Notes: generated from the sequence alone by a model not told the origin. A stretch of 38,082 nt of DNA from Xanthobacter aminoxidans (GCF_023571765.1 NZ_JAMJXC010000031.1:1-38082), one strand, 5' to 3'. Positions 1 through 7,062 are shown, counted from the first letter of the stretch. Numbers and translations: made by a program.

Positions 1-227
1 ATTCGGCTGTCGCCGGCTTCTTCGCCCTGATCTTCGGCGCGGCGCAGGAGAGCGGCACGGCGGTGGGGTACCTGTCGCCGATGCGCGAGTTCGTCACGGA
101 CGTGCCTCCGGTCGTGTGGTTCGGCGCCGTAGCGGCTGTTGCGGCCGTGATCTGGTGGCAGGCCAACCGGACTGAGTGCGCCGCCGTCGCCAATGTGCGG
201 GACGGCCGCGATGCGGGGCCGGCATGA
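1..227 (+). CDS. C-terminal fragment of a phage membrane protein
   Basis: The open frame enters from before the window; the first whole codon is at 3 and the stop is TGA 225-227. About 74 residues are visible. They contain two hydrophobic stretches (starting SAVAGFFALIFGAAQ, then VPPVVWFGAVAAVAAVIWW) followed by a short polar tail. Its stop overlaps the next start in an ATGA arrangement, so it belongs to the same transcript as the lysis-like genes that follow. Rhizobial prophage endolysins often end in such a double membrane segment ahead of the holin/spanin genes. This is therefore probably the tail of an endolysin or a holin, but no catalytic domain is inside the window and the assignment is inference. 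Confidence 0.55.
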   Translation, partial: SAVAGFFALIFGAAQESGTAVGYLSPMREFVTDVPPVVWFGAVAAVAAVIWWQANRTECAAVANVRDGRDAGPA

Positions 228-625
228 TCGCCGGCGCCATTGCCTTCCTCTCCGGGGGGTGGGCTTCGGCCCTCGCCCTTGGCTGGCTCGTGCCGGCCGC
301 CGCCGGCGCGGTGTCCTTCCTCGCCACCAAGTTCCTCGGCGGCGACTGGTGGCTGGCCTTCGTGCTCGCCGCCGGCGCCGCCGGGTTCGTCTTCATCTGG
401 GCGCGCTTCGGCCTCAAGGCCGCGCTCGCCGAGGCGGCAGCCTTCGCCGCCTATGTCCTCCTCTATGTCGGGGAGCGCCGCGGCGCCGCCCGCCAAGCCG
501 CTAGGGAGAAAGCCGATGCCGACCGCCGGGCCGTCGCGCGCGAGCGCACGATTGAAGAGGTGCGCCACCTTCCTGACGATGAGCTGCGCCGCCGTGCTCG
601 TCGCTGGGTGCGTGACGACGGGTAA
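224..625 (+). CDS. Phage-type three-helix membrane protein (holin or inner-membrane spanin candidate)
   Basis: This 133-residue protein has its start (ATG 224) fused to the stop of the preceding gene. Roughly the first 85 residues form three hydrophobic segments (about 3-33, 42-60 and 66-83). The C-terminal ~48 residues are highly charged and helical (REKADADRRAVARERTIEEV). The layout of a membrane anchor, a charged helix, and a lipoprotein gene starting inside it in another frame resembles phage lysis cassettes (holin followed by Rz/Rz1). A classical Rz has only one transmembrane helix, so a holin with a cytoplasmic tail is equally possible. An upstream in-frame ATG at 176 would lie in the previous gene and is less likely. 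The function is inferred from context only. Confidence 0.55.
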   Translation: MIAGAIAFLSGGWASALALGWLVPAAAGAVSFLATKFLGGDWWLAFVLAAGAAGFVFIWARFGLKAALAEAAAFAAYVLLYVGERRGAARQAAREKADADRRAVARERTIEEVRHLPDDELRRRARRWVRDDG

Positions 626-824
626 AGGCACCGCGCCCAAGGACGAATGCCGCGGGCGGGAGGCGATCTTTCTCACCGACGACCAGGTCGACCAGATGTC
701 GGACGACCAGCTGGCGCGGGTCACCGCCTATAACGAGAACCTCGAGCGCGAATGCCACGTGGTGGCACCGAACCCGAGCGGGCGGGCGAAGGCCAAGGCG
801 GCAGTGAAGAAGGCGCGGCGTTGA
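516..824 (+). CDS. Out-of-frame overlapping small lipoprotein (outer-membrane spanin-like)
   Basis: This frame overlaps the end of the 224-625 gene. ATG 516 has a good ribosome site (AGGGAGAA at 503-510). The 102-residue product starts with an Arg/Lys-rich stretch, then a hydrophobic core ending in the lipobox LVAGC, so cleavage and lipidation at that Cys is expected. A shorter start at 579 keeps the lipobox but loses the basic n-region. The mature part carries IFLTDDQVDQMSDDQLARVT followed by AYNENLEREC. Small lipoproteins of similar form (Ile-Phe/Tyr near the start, paired Asp, Asn-Glu and a late Cys) accompany lysis genes in rhizobial prophages, as far as I recall. A lipoprotein nested with a membrane protein is the hallmark of Rz/Rz1 spanins, though this one lacks the usual proline richness. 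Confidence 0.55.
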   Translation: MPTAGPSRASARLKRCATFLTMSCAAVLVAGCVTTGKGTAPKDECRGREAIFLTDDQVDQMSDDQLARVTAYNENLERECHVVAPNPSGRAKAKAAVKKARR

Positions 825-1222
825 TGCCGCGCGCTCCTTCCATGACCGCCGAAATGCACCGCCAATTGGGTGAACTCGCCGCCACTCAGGCGGCGCAGGG
901 CGCCCATCTTGAGCGCATGGACGAAACCATGCGCGAGGATCGCCACGCTGCCAGCGAGGATCGCCGGCTGATGCTCGCGAAGCTCGATGCACTGTCCGAG
1001 CGCCTTGGAAAGATGGAGCCGGACGGCGCGCCGTTGCCGAGCCGCCTTCAGGATCTGGAGAAGGAGGCCGCGGCCTCCAGGCTCTTCCGCGCCCGGGTCG
1101 GGGCCGTGGTCGGCCTTGCAGGCTCGGCCGCCGGCCTCCTTCTTGCGGGGCTCGGCTATCTCCTGAACCACTTCTGGTCCGACCTCGTGTCGCTCCTCTC
1201 CCGCCTCCTGCCGCGCCCCTGA
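824..1222 (+). CDS. Phage protein with coiled coil and C-terminal membrane anchor
   Basis: Predicted 132 residues from ATG 824, whose A is the last base of the previous TGA, implying translational coupling. A more upstream ATG at 752 lies inside the lipoprotein gene and is disfavoured. Residues ~8-90 are a charged heptad-like helix (MTAEMHRQLGELAATQ, then ERMDETMREDRH). Residues ~92-128 hold a hydrophobic hairpin or anchor (VGAVVGLAGSAAGLLLAGL and a following LLNHFWSDLVSLLS). This is the architecture of DUF1515/XhlA-like phage proteins, which sit in lysis modules of rhizobial and Gram-positive phages. It probably oligomerises at the inner membrane next to the holin. The family name is a best guess; the topology is visible. 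Confidence 0.5.
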   Translation: MPRAPSMTAEMHRQLGELAATQAAQGAHLERMDETMREDRHAASEDRRLMLAKLDALSERLGKMEPDGAPLPSRLQDLEKEAAASRLFRARVGAVVGLAGSAAGLLLAGLGYLLNHFWSDLVSLLSRLLPRP

Positions 1223-1283
1223 CCGCATCCGCCCCGCCCGAACTGCGTCCGGCGCCCCGTTCCACTTCCGCAAAGGTTTGCCC

Positions 1284-2564
1284 ATGCCGCGTCCTGTCGG
1301 CGCCCACCTCGGCGAGGCCGAGGCGGAGCGCATTCGCCTGGCTTTGTCCCGCAACCCGAACATCTCGCAGGTCGCCCGCGAGATCGGCGTCGAGCGCTCC
1401 ACCGTCCGCCGCGTGCGCGACCGGATGGGGGAGGGGGCCGACGAACCGGCGCCGCAGCCGTCGGCCGCCTTCCGCCTTGGCGGCTCTCCGGAGAGCCGGC
1501 GCATCGTGCAGCTCGAGGACGAGGTGCGGCGCCTGCGCACCGAATTGAAGGTCGCGCACCGCGCTGCCCTCGATGAGGAGGCGGTGCGCGAGATCATCGG
1601 CGTCATGGCTGCGACGCCGCCCGATCCGCCGGCCTGGCTGGTGCGCCCGGCGAAGAAGCGCAAGGGCGAGCGCACCGCCGAGGTGCCCGTGTGCACCTGG
1701 TCCGACTGGCACCTCGGCGAGGTGGTCTCGCGCGAGGAGACCAACGGCATCAACGCCTATGACCTCGCCACGGCCGAGCGGCGCGTCCGCGCCCTCGTCA
1801 CCAACATCATCAGCATCTGCACCCGCCACGGGCCGGGCCTCTATCCGGGCATCGTCGTCAACCTGCTCGGCGACATCGTCTCCGGCGGCCTGCACCCCGA
1901 ACTGGCCAAGACCGATGCCGAGGAGGTGATCCCCGCCGCGCTCCGCGCCAGCGATCTCCTCATCTGGGCCTTCGAGCAGATGATCGCGGCGTTCGGCAGC
2001 GTCTACGTGCCGTGCGCCGCCGGCAATCACGGGCGCAACACCGTAAAACCGGAATACAAGCGTTACATCTACAAGAATTTCGACTGGCTTATCTATCAGA
2101 TCCTCGTGCGCCATTTCAAAGGGCGGCCGGAAATCCGCTTCGACATCCGCGAATCGAACGAAGTGCGCTACCGCGTCTTTGGGCAGCGCTATCTCGCCAT
2201 GCATGGCGACATGCTGGGCGTGAAGGGCGGCGACGGCATCATCGGTGCCATCGGCCCCATCATGCGCGGCGAGGTGAAGACACGCGGACAGGCGGCCTCC
2301 AGCGGGCGCGATTACGACGTGCTCGTCATCGGCCATTGGCACCAGGAACTCTGGCTGCCGCGTGCCATCGTCGCCAACGCCCTCAAGGGCTTCGACGAAT
2401 ATGCCCGCCTCGCGCTGCGCGCCATTCCCTCCGAGCCCTCGCAGCCCCTGTGGTTCGTCCACCCCCGCCGCGGCATCACCAGCCGCTGGAACGTGCGCGT
2501 GGAGGCGCCGCCCGAGCGGGCCGAGGGCGACGGGTGGGTGAGCTGGGAAGGAGAGGCGGCATGA
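1284..2564 (+). CDS. HTH-domain metallophosphoesterase of phage type
   Basis: Start chosen at ATG 1284 (426 aa) with AAAGG at 1272-1276; a TTG two codons upstream is less likely. Residues ~9-47 form a helix-turn-helix (LSRNPNISQVAREIGVERST) like those of resolvases and terminase small subunits. Residues ~70-100 form a coiled coil. From ~135 on there is a calcineurin-like phosphoesterase with all metal-binding motifs: D141/H143 (SDWHLGE), D197 (LLGDIVSG), N248/H249 (AGNHG), H307 (MHGDM) and H351/H353 (GHWHQE). It should therefore be a two-metal phosphodiesterase or phosphatase, possibly acting on nucleic acid because of the HTH. The stop overlaps the next start (ATGA). Substrate and role in the phage cycle are unknown. 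Confidence 0.75.
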   Translation: MPRPVGAHLGEAEAERIRLALSRNPNISQVAREIGVERSTVRRVRDRMGEGADEPAPQPSAAFRLGGSPESRRIVQLEDEVRRLRTELKVAHRAALDEEAVREIIGVMAATPPDPPAWLVRPAKKRKGERTAEVPVCTWSDWHLGEVVSREETNGINAYDLATAERRVRALVTNIISICTRHGPGLYPGIVVNLLGDIVSGGLHPELAKTDAEEVIPAALRASDLLIWAFEQMIAAFGSVYVPCAAGNHGRNTVKPEYKRYIYKNFDWLIYQILVRHFKGRPEIRFDIRESNEVRYRVFGQRYLAMHGDMLGVKGGDGIIGAIGPIMRGEVKTRGQAASSGRDYDVLVIGHWHQELWLPRAIVANALKGFDEYARLALRAIPSEPSQPLWFVHPRRGITSRWNVRVEAPPERAEGDGWVSWEGEAA

Positions 2565-2971
2565 GCGGCGATTCAGAGCGCGCAATGACAAAGCACGGTC
2601 TTCTAAATCTGGCGTTGGAAGCCACCAAGGACCGGGGGCTCAACTATGGGCGGCCCGCCGACAATTTTCGGCGGATTGCGCGGCTATGGAACGCGCACAT
2701 TCTGAATCGCTATGGTGATGGGTTCGGAGGGGACACCACAATCGCCATCCCCGCGCTCGATGAGGTTGACGTCGCGCTGATGATGGACCTCATGAAAACG
2801 GCGCGGCTTGAGAATGCCCCGGCGCACCTGGATAGCTGGATCGACAAGGCCGGCTACACGGCTTGCGGGGCGGAAATAGCGCTCGAAAAGCAAAAACGCA
2901 CTTACGATTCGGGCGCGCAGAGTGAAGGGGATAACCTGCCGTCCCATTTCATTGGGGCGCTCGGGGAATAG
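2561..2971 (+). CDS. DUF6378-type phage protein
   Basis: Predicted 136 residues, starting at ATG 2561 inside the stop of the phosphoesterase gene, so the two are very likely co-translated. A second in-frame ATG lies eight codons later. The body shows a helical phage pattern: DRGLNYGRPADNFRRIARLW early, DVALMMDLMKTARLENAP in the middle, and a conserved Trp plus a Gly-Tyr in DSWIDKAGYTACGAE. This matches my memory of DUF6378, a small family in phages of proteobacteria that may be related to MazG-like or nucleotide-handling helical proteins. No catalytic residues can be named. Base composition is slightly lower in GC than neighbouring genes, which fits recent phage origin. Confidence 0.6.
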   Translation: MSGDSERAMTKHGLLNLALEATKDRGLNYGRPADNFRRIARLWNAHILNRYGDGFGGDTTIAIPALDEVDVALMMDLMKTARLENAPAHLDSWIDKAGYTACGAEIALEKQKRTYDSGAQSEGDNLPSHFIGALGE

Positions 2972-3073
2972 CCGCGCCGCCCGCTGCGGCCGAACGCCAG
3001 CCCCTAGATGTAGCGGCTTGTTCTCCGTTCGTTCCCGTGGCAACGATAGGGGAGACCAGCATTGGAGACGGCC

Positions 3074-3283
3074 ATGTCGAGCGAGCCCGCGCCCGCCGAA
3101 CACTCCCCTTTTGACGTGAGCGAGACCGAGATCGACGAGGCCCTGGCGGCCTGCGGTGGCGATGCCCGCGCGACCATCCGCGCGCTTCTGGTGGGGCAGG
3201 CCTACCTAGAGCGCGAGATGTCCCTGCTCAAGGTCGACACGTCCGCCGGCTTTCGTCGGCGTCGCTGCGTCCTGGGAAACTGA
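3074..3283 (+). CDS. Small rhizobial phage-associated protein
   Basis: A 69-residue protein from ATG 3074 with GGAG at 3064-3067 (six-base spacer). A TTG at 3062 in the same frame would overlap the ribosome site and is rejected. The core (IDEALAACGGDARATIRALL followed by VGQAYLEREMSLL) resembles a short helical protein repeated across rhizobial genomes, usually of the form 'DEAIAACGGDPRATIRALL...' with a basic C-terminus. No enzymatic motif is visible. It is preceded by a ~100-bp gap after the DUF6378 gene and followed after one base by another small gene. Confidence 0.55.
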   Translation: MSSEPAPAEHSPFDVSETEIDEALAACGGDARATIRALLVGQAYLEREMSLLKVDTSAGFRRRRCVLGN

Positions 3284-3284
3284 C

Positions 3285-3521
3285 ATGGGCAACAAGGTGT
3301 CGCACGATTTCAAGGTCGAGCAATGGGACGACCAGGGCATGCACATCGTCGATGTGATGGCCACGTGCGGCAATATCACCGTCGCCATCGGCGCATTCGA
3401 AGCCGCCATCACGCAGCGCGAAGGCCGCTACATCCTCCTCCGCCACGGCGCCCGCGTCCTCCGCCGTTCGCCGTTGGCCGAGAAGGTGGACGCCGAAACA
3501 CGCGCGGCGGGGTCGGTCTGA
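3285..3521 (+). CDS. Small hypothetical protein at the prophage end
   Basis: A 78-residue protein whose ATG follows the previous stop by one base (TGA C ATG), so it is probably translated by re-initiation. The sequence (HDFKVEQWDDQGMHIVDVMA, then CGNITVAIGAFEAAITQREG) has the look of a compact alpha/beta protein. Similar small proteins occur in rhizobia beside the preceding family, but no function is known to me. It is the last gene of the plus-strand phage-like run before the tRNA. Confidence 0.5.
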   Translation: MGNKVSHDFKVEQWDDQGMHIVDVMATCGNITVAIGAFEAAITQREGRYILLRHGARVLRRSPLAEKVDAETRAAGSV

Positions 3522-3544
3522 GTCGTAAGGGGGATGGACCGAAG

Positions 3545-3593
3545 GCGGAACATATTCCCCGGATTTTCCCCGGATCTGCGCGCCATGTTCCGC
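3545..3593. repeat. Inverted repeat enclosing two 10-bp direct repeats between prophage genes and tRNA
   Basis: A perfect 9-bp inverted repeat (GCGGAACAT at 3545-3553, ATGTTCCGC at 3585-3593) encloses two copies of TTCCCCGGAT (3555-3564 and 3566-3575) with an 11-bp period. It lies in the 147-bp gap between the last phage-like gene and the tRNA. Direct repeats one helical turn apart near an attachment site are typical of integrase arm-type or excisionase sites. The hairpin could equally end transcription, but there is no T-run. Confidence 0.45.
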
Positions 3594-3668
3594 AAGCGTT
3601 CACCGGCCTGTGCCGAGCATCGCAGGGCGCAAGATATGCCGAAAGCGTTGCGGGAACTTACGTTCGAA

Positions 3669-3743
3669 TGGTGGGCGATGCAGGGATTGAACCTGCGACC
3701 CCTCCCGTGTGAAGGGAGTGCTCTCCCGCTGAGCTAATCGCCC
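3669..3743 (-). tRNA. tRNA-Val (anticodon CAC)
   Basis: The complementary strand folds into a full cloverleaf. The acceptor is GGGCGAT (3743-3737) paired with ATCGCCC (3679-3673), with discriminator A and an encoded CCA (3671-3669). The D-arm is GCTC/GAGC. The anticodon stem is CTCCC/GGGAG around loop TTCACAC, giving anticodon CAC (Val, codon GTG). The T-arm is GCAGG/CCTGC with loop TTCAATC. Total length is 75 nt. The 3' end points toward the phage-like genes, the orientation expected when a tRNA serves as a phage attachment site. Confidence 0.95.
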
Positions 3744-3866
3744 GCGCCATTGCGAGGAGGGCCGTTTAGAGCCGCAGGGCCTCCCCTGTCAAGGGCGGGC
3801 GCGACGAGGACCGCGCCTGCCTGTGGATCATTCGGGCCGACACCCGCGCCGACGCCCGGCCGGAAC

Positions 3867-4583
3867 CTACGCCGAAGCGTTGGCCAGCAAGGCGTCCACC
3901 GCCTCTTCCAGCTGGTCGAAATGGTGGATCAGCCGGTCGGCGCCGAGTTCGCCGGGGGGCGTCTCCGTATAGCCGAAGGAGACGGCCACCACCGGCACGC
4001 CGGTGGCGCGGGCGGTGAGCACGTCGGTGATGCTGTCGCCCACCATGATGGAGCGCGCCACGTCCGCCCCCGCCGCCGAGATGGTGGAGAGGAGCGGCAG
4101 CGGATCGGGCTTGGAGCGGGGATAGGTGTCGGCGCCGGTGATGACGGCGAAGCGCGGCGTCAGCTCCAGCGCGTCGAGCAGCAGGCGGGCGAGGTGCTCC
4201 AGCTTGTTGGTGCACACCGCCAGCGCCACGCCCTTGGCCTCCAGCCGGTCCAGCGCTTCCAGAAGGCCGGGGAAGGGGCGGGAGCCTACGGCGATGTTCT
4301 GCGCATAATGGGCGATGAAGCGCTGCGTCATGGCGGCGATCTCGTCGTCCGGCAGGTCGATGCCCTCGCTTTTCAGCGCCCGCACGATGAGGAGGCGCGC
4401 GCCTCCGCCGATCATGTTGCGCGCCGCGGCGCGGTCCACGGGCGGGATCTTGTGGGCGGAGAGCACCAGGTCGAGGGCGTCGAGCAGGTCGGGCGCGGTG
4501 TCCACCAGCGTGCCGTCGAGATCGAAGGCGACGAGAGGGCGCGCGGCTTGCGGGCGGGAGGCGGGCTGTGTGGGTTGGGTCAT
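3867..4583 (-). CDS. gph: Phosphoglycolate phosphatase (HAD family)
   Basis: Start chosen at ATG 4583 (238 aa, the usual Gph length); the open frame extends upstream without a plausible start. Motif I is FDLDGTLVDT with nucleophile D21 and D23. Motif II is the Thr of AVCTNK, motif III the Lys of SKPDPLPL, and motif IV MVGDSITD, together a complete HAD set with a C1-type cap. The enzyme hydrolyses 2-phosphoglycolate to glycolate, disposing of the product of RuBisCO oxygenation or of DNA 3'-end repair. In a family with many autotrophs the first role is plausible. It is a single-gene unit facing the tRNA, with no cbb genes visible nearby. Confidence 0.88.
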   Translation of the reverse strand: MTQPTQPASRPQAARPLVAFDLDGTLVDTAPDLLDALDLVLSAHKIPPVDRAAARNMIGGGARLLIVRALKSEGIDLPDDEIAAMTQRFIAHYAQNIAVGSRPFPGLLEALDRLEAKGVALAVCTNKLEHLARLLLDALELTPRFAVITGADTYPRSKPDPLPLLSTISAAGADVARSIMVGDSITDVLTARATGVPVVAVSFGYTETPPGELGADRLIHHFDQLEEAVDALLANASA

Positions 4584-4846
4584 CGGGCGCGGTCCTTCAG
4601 CGTGGCGGTATCGGGGCAGATGATATCCGCAGGTTCCGGTCGGCTGCCCCTTCCGTTGCGCTCGCGCCGGCAGCGGGGAAAGGGGCGATGAGGAGGATAT
4701 CCTCGCCTTCTGCCTTAAATCCTGCCGCTTTTTCGCGCCAGCGTCGCGGGGATTCGAGGGCTGCGGCCCCGGCGCGCAGTTCACGGCTGCGCCCGGGCGC
4801 GCGGCCTGTCGGCTAAGGCCGACGGCGGAACAGTCAGGAGGCATGA

Positions 4847-5314
4847 ATGCGGACCACTCCCCTTCGCACCGGGCGCGCGGCGCGCCGCAACCCGGTGGTG
4901 CTGCTCGCGGTGGCGGTCGCCGCCGCCGGTCTCGGCGGGATCGGCGCCGTCGTCGCCCAGCCCGCGGCCGCACAGGGGGCGAACGGGCCCGGATTCGAGT
5001 TCGCCGCGCCCCCCTCCGCCCAGGCCAACCGCGTCTACGGCATCAACCGCCAGACCGGCGAGATGAACGTCTGCCAGTTCGAGCGGCCCAACGCGGCCGG
5101 CGTGGGCGTCACCTTCTGCTTCGCCCAGGGCGAGGGCGCGGGGCCGCAGAAGGCCGGCAATTACGCGCTCATGCCCACCCATTACGAAGGGGAAACGGGC
5201 ATCTTCCGGGTCAATCGCGACACCGGCGAGATGAGCATCTGCTACGTGCGGGAGACCGCGCGCGCCGCGGGCGGCACGGATTCGAGCCTCGTCTGCACCC
5301 CGGCGGCGCGCTGA
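4847..5314 (+). CDS. Secreted hypothetical protein with two Cys-containing repeats
   Basis: ATG 4847 is preceded by AGGAGG (4836-4841). An ATG four bases earlier opens a frame with no plausible product. The 155-residue product has a basic N-terminus and a hydrophobic core (~16-42), ending near AQPAAAQG, so it is a likely Sec signal or membrane anchor. The exported part has two similar units: [16 protein letters not shown] with a following Cys, and [17 protein letters not shown] with a following Cys. Each unit therefore has two cysteines. I do not recognise a named family. The Cys pairs could form disulfides in the periplasm. It precedes rpiA by 116 bp on the same strand and may be a separate unit. 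Confidence 0.7.
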   Translation: MRTTPLRTGRAARRNPVVLLAVAVAAAGLGGIGAVVAQPAAAQGANGPGFEFAAPPSAQANRVYGINRQTGEMNVCQFERPNAAGVGVTFCFAQGEGAGPQKAGNYALMPTHYEGETGIFRVNRDTGEMSICYVRETARAAGGTDSSLVCTPAAR

Positions 5315-5430
5315 GGCACCGCGCCGGCTTGTCGGCGGCGCCGATCGGGGCTAGAGCCGGAGCAGGGTGGTTCGACCGTCCCGCCAGACAAGAAGCGCCG
5401 TTGCGGCAAGGAAATCGAGGCAGAAATCCA

Positions 5431-6138
5431 ATGGTCCACGCCGAAGACCTGAAGCGCCGGGCCGCCGCCCATGCTCTGACCTACGTGACCGACGGCATGC
5501 GCCTCGGCCTCGGCACCGGCTCCACGGCCCGGCATTTCGTCGAGCTTCTGGCCGAGAAGGTGCACGGCGGCCTCACCGTGCTCGGCGTGCCCACCTCCGA
5601 GCAGACTTTAGCCCAGGCTGTGTCCCTCGGCGTGCCGATCGCCACGCTGGACGAGGCCGGCCCGCTCGATCTGTGCATCGACGGCGCGGACGAGATCGGC
5701 CCCGGCCTCGCCCTCATCAAGGGCGGCGGCGGCGCGCTGCTGCGCGAGAAGATCGTCGCCAGCGCCGCGCGCGAGATGATCGTCATCGCCGACGCCACCA
5801 AGAAGGTGGACGTGCTCGGCCGCTTCCCGCTGCCCATCGAGGTGGTGGATTTCGGCGTCGGCGCCATCACCCGCCAGGTCATCGAGGCGATCCGCAGCGC
5901 CGGCTGCGCCGGTGATATCACCGTGCGCCGCGATGGCGACGGTCATCCTTTCGTCACCGATCAGGGGCACCTGATCCTCGACGCCCATCTCGGCCGCATT
6001 CCCGACCCCGCCGCGCTGGCCGCGGCGGTGGCGCAGGTGGCCGGTGTCGTCGAGCACGGCCTGTTCATCGGCCTCGCCCGGCGCGCCGTGCTCGCGGGCA
6101 AGGACGGCATCACCGAGCTGGAGCCCGGCAGCTTCTAG
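5431..6138 (+). CDS. rpiA: Ribose-5-phosphate isomerase A
   Basis: Start chosen at ATG 5431 (235 aa), which gives the standard N-terminus [12 protein letters not shown]; the frame is open far upstream only by chance. Substrate and catalytic motifs are all present: GLGTGSTA (26-33) for phosphate binding, D84 in CIDGADEI, and K97 with the [11 protein letters not shown] loop containing the catalytic Glu106 (the equivalent of E. coli Glu103). It interconverts ribulose-5-phosphate and ribose-5-phosphate in the pentose phosphate pathway and, in autotrophs, the Calvin cycle. A hairpin without a U-run follows the stop (6138-6174). Confidence 0.94.
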   Translation: MVHAEDLKRRAAAHALTYVTDGMRLGLGTGSTARHFVELLAEKVHGGLTVLGVPTSEQTLAQAVSLGVPIATLDEAGPLDLCIDGADEIGPGLALIKGGGGALLREKIVASAAREMIVIADATKKVDVLGRFPLPIEVVDFGVGAITRQVIEAIRSAGCAGDITVRRDGDGHPFVTDQGHLILDAHLGRIPDPAALAAAVAQVAGVVEHGLFIGLARRAVLAGKDGITELEPGSF

Positions 6139-6174
6139 AGACTGACCCCGTTTCACGGACCCGGGGACAGTCTC
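6138..6174 (+). terminator. Hairpin just after rpiA (weak terminator or processing site)
   Basis: GAGACTG (6138-6144) pairs with CAGTCTC (6168-6174), with an inner CCCCG/CGGGG extension separated by an A-A mismatch. There is no T-run downstream, so it is either a weak terminator or an mRNA 3'-stabilising hairpin. Confidence 0.4.
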
Positions 6175-6190
6175 CAGATCTTCGTTTGAC

Positions 6191-6234
6191 GCGTTTCCTT
6201 CACGCGAACCGGTATCCACTTCGCTCGGAAACGC
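6191..6234. repeat. Alphaproteobacterial dispersed palindromic repeat
   Basis: GCGTTTCC (6191-6198) and GGAAACGC (6227-6234) bound a 28-bp centre containing CGAACCGGTATCCACTTCGC. I recall near-identical elements scattered in intergenic regions of many Hyphomicrobiales genomes. Its only copy here lies in the leader of the DUF2059 gene, where it could fold in the 5' untranslated RNA. Confidence 0.55.
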
Positions 6235-6264
6235 TTCTGGCTTTTTCCCTTTCCGGAGACTTCC

Positions 6265-6825
6265 ATGCGTCACCCCCTTTCCGGCCGCTTCGTCCGGCAG
6301 CTGTTCCTCGCTGCGGCCCTGTCGGTTCCGGCCGCCGCGCTCCTCGCGCCGGTGGCCGAGGCCCAGACCCGTCCGGTTCCCCCCGCCGCCGCGCCCGCGG
6401 CCAAGCCGTCCCCGGCGCTGCTCCAGCTCGCGCGCGATCTGGTGACCGCCAACGGCGAGGCGCGGGCCTTCGACGGCGTCATTCCGAACATCGTGGACGG
6501 CGCGGCCCTCTCCTTCCTCCAGACCAACCCCGACCTCGCCAAGCAGCTCCGCGAAGTGGCGGTGCTGGTGCGGCCCGAGTTCGAGAAGCGTCAGGCCGAG
6601 GTCATCGACATCCTCGCCACCTCCTACGCCACCCGCTTCACCGAGGCGGAGCTGAAGGAGGCCATCGCCTTCTTCCGCAGCCCCACCGGCATCAAGCTGG
6701 TGCAGGACCGTCCGGTGATCGTGCAGGAAGCGGTGCAGGGCATCCAGGTGTGGGGCGCGCAGATCAACGCCCAGGCCGTGGAGCGCGTGCGCGCCGAGAT
6801 GAAGAAGCGCGGCGTCGATCTCTGA
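6265..6825 (+). CDS. Periplasmic DUF2059 protein
   Basis: A 186-residue protein starting at ATG 6265 with GGAG at 6256-6259. Residues 1-33 form a Sec signal peptide ending in PVAEA-Q, followed by a Pro/Ala linker. The helical domain from ~50 on has the DUF2059 pattern: ARDLVTANG at the start, then a central YATRFTEAELKEAIAFFRSP and a following TGIKL. Such proteins are exported and widespread in alphaproteobacteria without a known biochemical role. It is a monocistronic unit ended by a strong terminator at 6850. Confidence 0.82.
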   Translation: MRHPLSGRFVRQLFLAAALSVPAAALLAPVAEAQTRPVPPAAAPAAKPSPALLQLARDLVTANGEARAFDGVIPNIVDGAALSFLQTNPDLAKQLREVAVLVRPEFEKRQAEVIDILATSYATRFTEAELKEAIAFFRSPTGIKLVQDRPVIVQEAVQGIQVWGAQINAQAVERVRAEMKKRGVDL

Positions 6826-6849
6826 TCGCGCGGCGGTTTCAAAGGTACG

Positions 6850-6882
6850 AAAAAGGCCGGTCCCGCTGGGGCCGGCCTTTTT
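6850..6882. terminator. Bidirectional intrinsic terminator
   Basis: AAAAAGGCCGG (6850-6860) pairs perfectly with CCGGCCTTTTT (6872-6882) around an 11-nt loop. T-runs on both strands let it end both the DUF2059 gene and any transcript coming from the convergent glycosyltransferase gene. Confidence 0.9.
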
Positions 6883-6924
6883 CATTTCGCGCGCCGTCAT
6901 CCCTTTGCGCGGTGATGCCTTGCG

Positions 6925-7036
6925 CCGTCATGCCCCGGCTCGTCCGGGGCATCCACCCCGCCGTCGGTCCGGTGCGAGAAACGGAAAGCCGGCCCGGCCA
7001 CCCCGTGGATCCCCCGGATAAACCGGGGGATGACGG
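6925..7036. repeat. 112-bp double-hairpin element, copy A1
   Basis: Bounded by CCGTCAT and ATGACGG. The left hairpin is TGCCCCGG/CCGGGGCA (6931-6951) and the right hairpin is TCCCCCGG/CCGGGGGA (7010-7030). Other copies lie at 10974, 15507, 19731, 23859 and (truncated) 37877. This copy sits between convergent genes, a typical REP/BIME-like position. Confidence 0.8.
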
Positions 7037-7062
7037 CTCTCCCCCTGATCCTTCGCTCCCGC

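Noticed and set aside
501-2591. Long minus-strand open frame of 696 codons opposite the phage genes
   Set aside because: It is a shadow in GC-rich DNA: low-complexity Arg/Gly/Ala/Asp composition, no motif, and it runs antisense to genes with clear domains and ATGA coupling.
3750-4691. Plus-strand open frame over the gph region
   Set aside because: It is antisense to gph, whose HAD motifs are complete; the frame has no recognisable domain.
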